The notes under the pieces are model-generated. The model had not been told where the DNA came from. It saw nothing but the letters and a program-made list of their open reading frames with translations, and made no database searches. Shown here in pieces: positions 6,209-8,181 of a DNA stretch of 8,181 nucleotides. Positions within the stretch are counted from its first letter, which is position 1. The number at the start of each line of letters is the position of its first letter. The DNA lies in NCBI GenBank assembly GCA_030054245.1, contig JASGCH010000049.1, positions 1-8,181 of the forward strand, in the 5' to 3' direction. The position numbers were made by a program, and so were the translations under genes. Source of the DNA: Gammaproteobacteria bacterium. Its GTDB lineage: Bacteria; Pseudomonadota; Gammaproteobacteria; Burkholderiales; Burkholderiaceae_C.

Positions 6209-7372
6209 ATGCAATTTATGCCTCATTCTCCATCGAATATGTTTCGCTATTTTTTATGGGTGCTGTTTTTTTGGTCGTCGCTTTCTTGGGCCATTCCACC
6301 CACCATTTCAGCCAGAGCTTTTTTGGTATGGGATGTAAGTAGCCAGCAAATTTTAGCAGAACAAGCCAGCGACCAACGGGTTGAACCCGCTTCCCTGACC
6401 AAACTCATGACGGCTTATCTGGTATTCGATGCTTTGGCCAACCAACGATTGTCTTTGCAAGATGAATTTTCCATCAGCACCCGTGCTTGGAAAATGTTGG
6501 GTTCGCGTATGTTCATTGACCCTAAAATGAAGGTTTCCGTTGACGATTTACTCAAAGGAATGATTGTGCAATCTGGTAACGATGCTTCTGTTGCCCTTGC
6601 CGAAATTGTCGCTGGCAGTGTTGAAGGATTTGTAGACTTAATGAATATCCAAGCTCAAAAACTGGGCATGAAAAGTACTTCTTATAAAAATCCTGAAGGA
6701 TTGACACAAACGGGTCACTACACCACCGCTCAGGATTTAGCGATTTTGGTCAACCATTTGATTACGACCTTTCCGCAGTACTTGCCCTATTATGCCATCA
6801 AAAATTATCACTACCCGGGAACGCCTTTGGCTAATGATAGAAATCGTAATTTATTGCTATTTCGCGATCCAACTGTCGATGGATTAAAAACCGGATATAC
6901 CGAAAATGCCGGCTACTGTATGATCGCCACGGCCAGCAAACCCATAACGACAGGGCTTGCACGCCGTTTGGTCGCCATAGTCTTAGGAGCTCAAAGCGAA
7001 GAAAGTCGAGCACAAGAGGCACAAAAATTGCTTAACTGGGGGTTTACCGCGTTTGATTTGATTGCCCTGACAGAATCTGGAAAGTCTCTAGAACAAGTTG
7101 AAGTGTGGAAAGGTCAGATAGATACCCTCAAATTAGGAGCGACGAAGGCGCATTATTTGGCAGTTGCCAAAGGTGAAAAAGTAAGTATGCGGGCGGAATA
7201 CTATAAACCTTTGATCGCGCCGTTTACCAGCGGTCAAGTGGTTGGTAAAATGTTGGTTTCAGTGGATCAGAAACTGACTCGCGAATTGCCATTGGTGGCA
7301 CTCGACGAAATACCCTTGGCCAATTGGTTTAAGCGCAATTGGCATACGATAAGGCTTTGGTGGAGCAGTTAA
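6209..7372 (+). CDS. dacC: D-alanyl-D-alanine carboxypeptidase (PBP5/6 type)
   Basis: This is a low-molecular-mass penicillin-binding protein that trims the terminal D-Ala from peptidoglycan pentapeptides in the periplasm. Of 387 residues, about 11-29 form a signal peptide (hydrophobic FRYFLWVLFFWSSLSWA, cleavage likely after SWA). The serine peptidase S11 domain carries all three motifs: SLTK at 62-65 (nucleophile Ser62, Lys65), SGN at 122-124 and KTG at 227-229 in DPTVDGLKTGYT. The C-terminal beta-rich PBP5 domain spans about 280-370, and the end (WFKRNWHTIRLWW) suits the amphipathic helix that anchors these enzymes to the outer face of the inner membrane. Length is normal. ATG 6209 is the longest start; ATG 6218 or 6239 would leave a tidier signal peptide, and none has a clear ribosome binding site. 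The dacA/dacC distinction cannot be made from the sequence alone. Confidence 0.95.
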   Translation: MQFMPHSPSNMFRYFLWVLFFWSSLSWAIPPTISARAFLVWDVSSQQILAEQASDQRVEPASLTKLMTAYLVFDALANQRLSLQDEFSISTRAWKMLGSRMFIDPKMKVSVDDLLKGMIVQSGNDASVALAEIVAGSVEGFVDLMNIQAQKLGMKSTSYKNPEGLTQTGHYTTAQDLAILVNHLITTFPQYLPYYAIKNYHYPGTPLANDRNRNLLLFRDPTVDGLKTGYTENAGYCMIATASKPITTGLARRLVAIVLGAQSEESRAQEAQKLLNWGFTAFDLIALTESGKSLEQVEVWKGQIDTLKLGATKAHYLAVAKGEKVSMRAEYYKPLIAPFTSGQVVGKMLVSVDQKLTRELPLVALDEIPLANWFKRNWHTIRLWWSS

Positions 7373-7377
7373 GGTTT

Positions 7378-7397
7378 AGACGGTTACAGACGGTTTC
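7378..7397 (+). repeat. Two tandem 10-base copies
   Basis: AGACGGTTAC is followed directly by AGACGGTTTC (9 of 10 bases identical), in the 60-base gap after dacC. No role is evident. The gap ends in GGGTTTTTTAAG, but no stem precedes the T-run, so I do not call a terminator. Confidence 0.5.
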
Positions 7398-7432
7398 ACT
7401 GAAGGGAACAGGGTTTTTTAAGTTCAAAATAT

Positions 7433-7714
7433 ATGACAACCAGTAATTGGGTAATCGGCGGCTTGCTTCTGAGTGTTATCGTGGTCTTATTTTATGGTCT
7501 GGTGGCGTTGTTAAAAGGGCGACAACCTCAGCGGCTGGTGCGTTCATTGACTGTACGCATAGGATTGTCGGTGTTTTTGTTTGTGTTGCTGGTGCTAGGT
7601 TGGAAATTGGGACTATGGACACCCAAGACTCCGGCATTCGAGAGTGTGTCGGTAGCTGTTCCAAGCCCTTGGTTAACAAGTGCTGGTCTTGTGAACCATC
7701 CATGGGAGGCATAA
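7433..7714 (+). CDS. Twin-transmembrane protein, DUF2909-like
   Basis: A 93-residue inner-membrane protein with two predicted helices, about 6-27 and 43-62, joined by a short basic loop (KGRQPQRLVRSLTVR) that should face the cytoplasm. The arrangement and the RLVRSLTVRIGLSV segment fit the DUF2909 twin-transmembrane family, whose genes commonly sit between cox3 and SURF1 in betaproteobacterial cytochrome c oxidase clusters; its role is unknown but oxidase assembly is suspected from context. The tail after the second helix (about 30 residues, Pro/Ser/Val-rich) appears longer than usual. SURF1 starts five bases after its stop, supporting both the identification and a shared transcript. Upstream is dacC, not cox3. 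No clear ribosome binding site precedes ATG 7433. Confidence 0.8.
   Translation: MTTSNWVIGGLLLSVIVVLFYGLVALLKGRQPQRLVRSLTVRIGLSVFLFVLLVLGWKLGLWTPKTPAFESVSVAVPSPWLTSAGLVNHPWEA
7704..7709 (+). promoter_or_regulatory. Ribosome binding site for SURF1
   Basis: GGGAGG lies within the last codons of the preceding gene, 10 bases before ATG 7720, and an AAGG follows at 7713-7716. It is the clearest Shine-Dalgarno sequence in the window and fixes the SURF1 start; the overlap with upstream coding sequence suggests coupled translation. Confidence 0.6.
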
Positions 7715-7719
7715 GGTTT

Positions 7720-8181
7720 ATGAAAATTCCAACCAAGCTACTGGTTTGGTGTACCTTTATGGTCGTGGAAATAATTTTGCTAAAGCTAGGTTTTTGGCAA
7801 TATGCTCGTTATATAGAAAAAAATCAACAGTTGATCCTTTATCAATCGGCACAAAATTTACCCACCTTAACCAGCTTTGCCAATGTAACCGTAGAGAATT
7901 TGACATTCTATAGAAAAATAGCCGTATCGGGTCAATGGTTAACCGATTATTCATTTTATGTTGCCCATAAAATCAACCACAAACGCTTGGGTTTTTGGGT
8001 TTATACCCCCCTAAAAGTTGGACCCCACACTATTTTAGTACAGCATGGCTGGGTTTCGGTAGCCGATCACGATGTCAATCAACCAGCTCAGGTCGAAATC
8101 ACCTCTCTACCCCATCAGTGGATAGGTGAAATTATCCCGCCCCCCCGTTCACAAACCCCCACCCAACTAACTAAAATAGGC
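7720..8181 (+). CDS. SURF1 family cytochrome c oxidase assembly protein (partial, 5' part)
   Basis: SURF1 (Shy1 in yeast) is an inner-membrane factor that helps insert heme a into cytochrome c oxidase subunit I. The frame is open for 154 residues from ATG 7720 to the right edge; family members are usually about 230-260 residues, so the C-terminal part, including the second membrane helix, is missing. Visible features: an N-terminal membrane helix at about 7-23, the LGFWQ..R signature at 23-30, a conserved V.GQW segment at 69-73, GFWVYTPL at 91-98 and ILVQHGWV at 105-112, the equivalent of the family's VLVNRGWV. The gene lies five bases after the DUF2909-like gene, the expected order. A run of seven C at 8140-8146 lies inside the coding region, reading as prolines. 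Confidence 0.92.
   Translation, partial: MKIPTKLLVWCTFMVVEIILLKLGFWQYARYIEKNQQLILYQSAQNLPTLTSFANVTVENLTFYRKIAVSGQWLTDYSFYVAHKINHKRLGFWVYTPLKVGPHTILVQHGWVSVADHDVNQPAQVEITSLPHQWIGEIIPPPRSQTPTQLTKIG

Noticed and set aside
6046..6342. 98-codon plus-strand open frame
   Set aside because: It starts inside the repeat block and overlaps the dacC signal peptide and catalytic domain in another frame.
7398..7422. Intrinsic terminator after dacC
   Set aside because: There is a T-run but no GC-rich stem directly before it.

Overview
The window looks like the chromosome of a betaproteobacterium, probably related to Burkholderiales, of moderate G+C. The basis is the gene set: EarP (the EF-P arginine rhamnosyltransferase of beta- and gammaproteobacteria), a biodegradative-type Orn/Lys/Arg decarboxylase, and a DUF2909-like twin-transmembrane protein followed by SURF1, a pair usually seen in betaproteobacterial cytochrome c oxidase clusters. 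The species cannot be named from the sequence. Few genes have a clear Shine-Dalgarno sequence.

Layout. Positions 1-2106 (minus strand) hold earP followed, after a single base, by the first 321 residues of an Orn/Lys/Arg decarboxylase cut by the left edge. A short divergent region (2107-2239) separates this pair from uvrC (2240-4102, plus), the UvrABC nuclease subunit. uvrC converges on rmlC (4162-4725, minus), the dTDP-4-dehydrorhamnose 3,5-epimerase. Positions 4726-5114 have no intact gene: they hold a 41-base imperfect hairpin and the broken C-terminal end of a gene resembling TIGR04255-type hypothetical proteins. Next is a cytidylate-kinase-like P-loop protein with an unusual C-terminal extension (5115-5981, minus). 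A repeat-rich intergenic region (5982-6208) is followed on the plus strand by a D-alanyl-D-alanine carboxypeptidase of the PBP5/6 type (6209-7372), the twin-transmembrane protein (7433-7714) and the start of SURF1 (7720 to the right edge).

How they fit together. The genes are mostly housekeeping: polyamine or acid-stress metabolism, translation-factor glycosylation, DNA repair, nucleotide-sugar synthesis, cell-wall maturation and respiratory-complex assembly. One metabolic link is plausible: EarP uses dTDP-L-rhamnose, and RmlC catalyses a step in making it. Several usual neighbourhoods are missing here: no efp beside earP, no rmlA, rmlB or rmlD beside rmlC, and no cox3 before the DUF2909/SURF1 pair.

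The least ordinary signal is a dispersed short repeat with core GGTGCAACAGTCTT (inverse AAGACTGTTGCACC). It occurs, exact or with a few changes, in every main gap between unlinked genes in the first 6.2 kb, forming a complete hairpin at 4734-4774 and a compound inverted-repeat block at 5989-6172. It looks like a small palindromic or MITE-like family; I do not recognise it as a named element.
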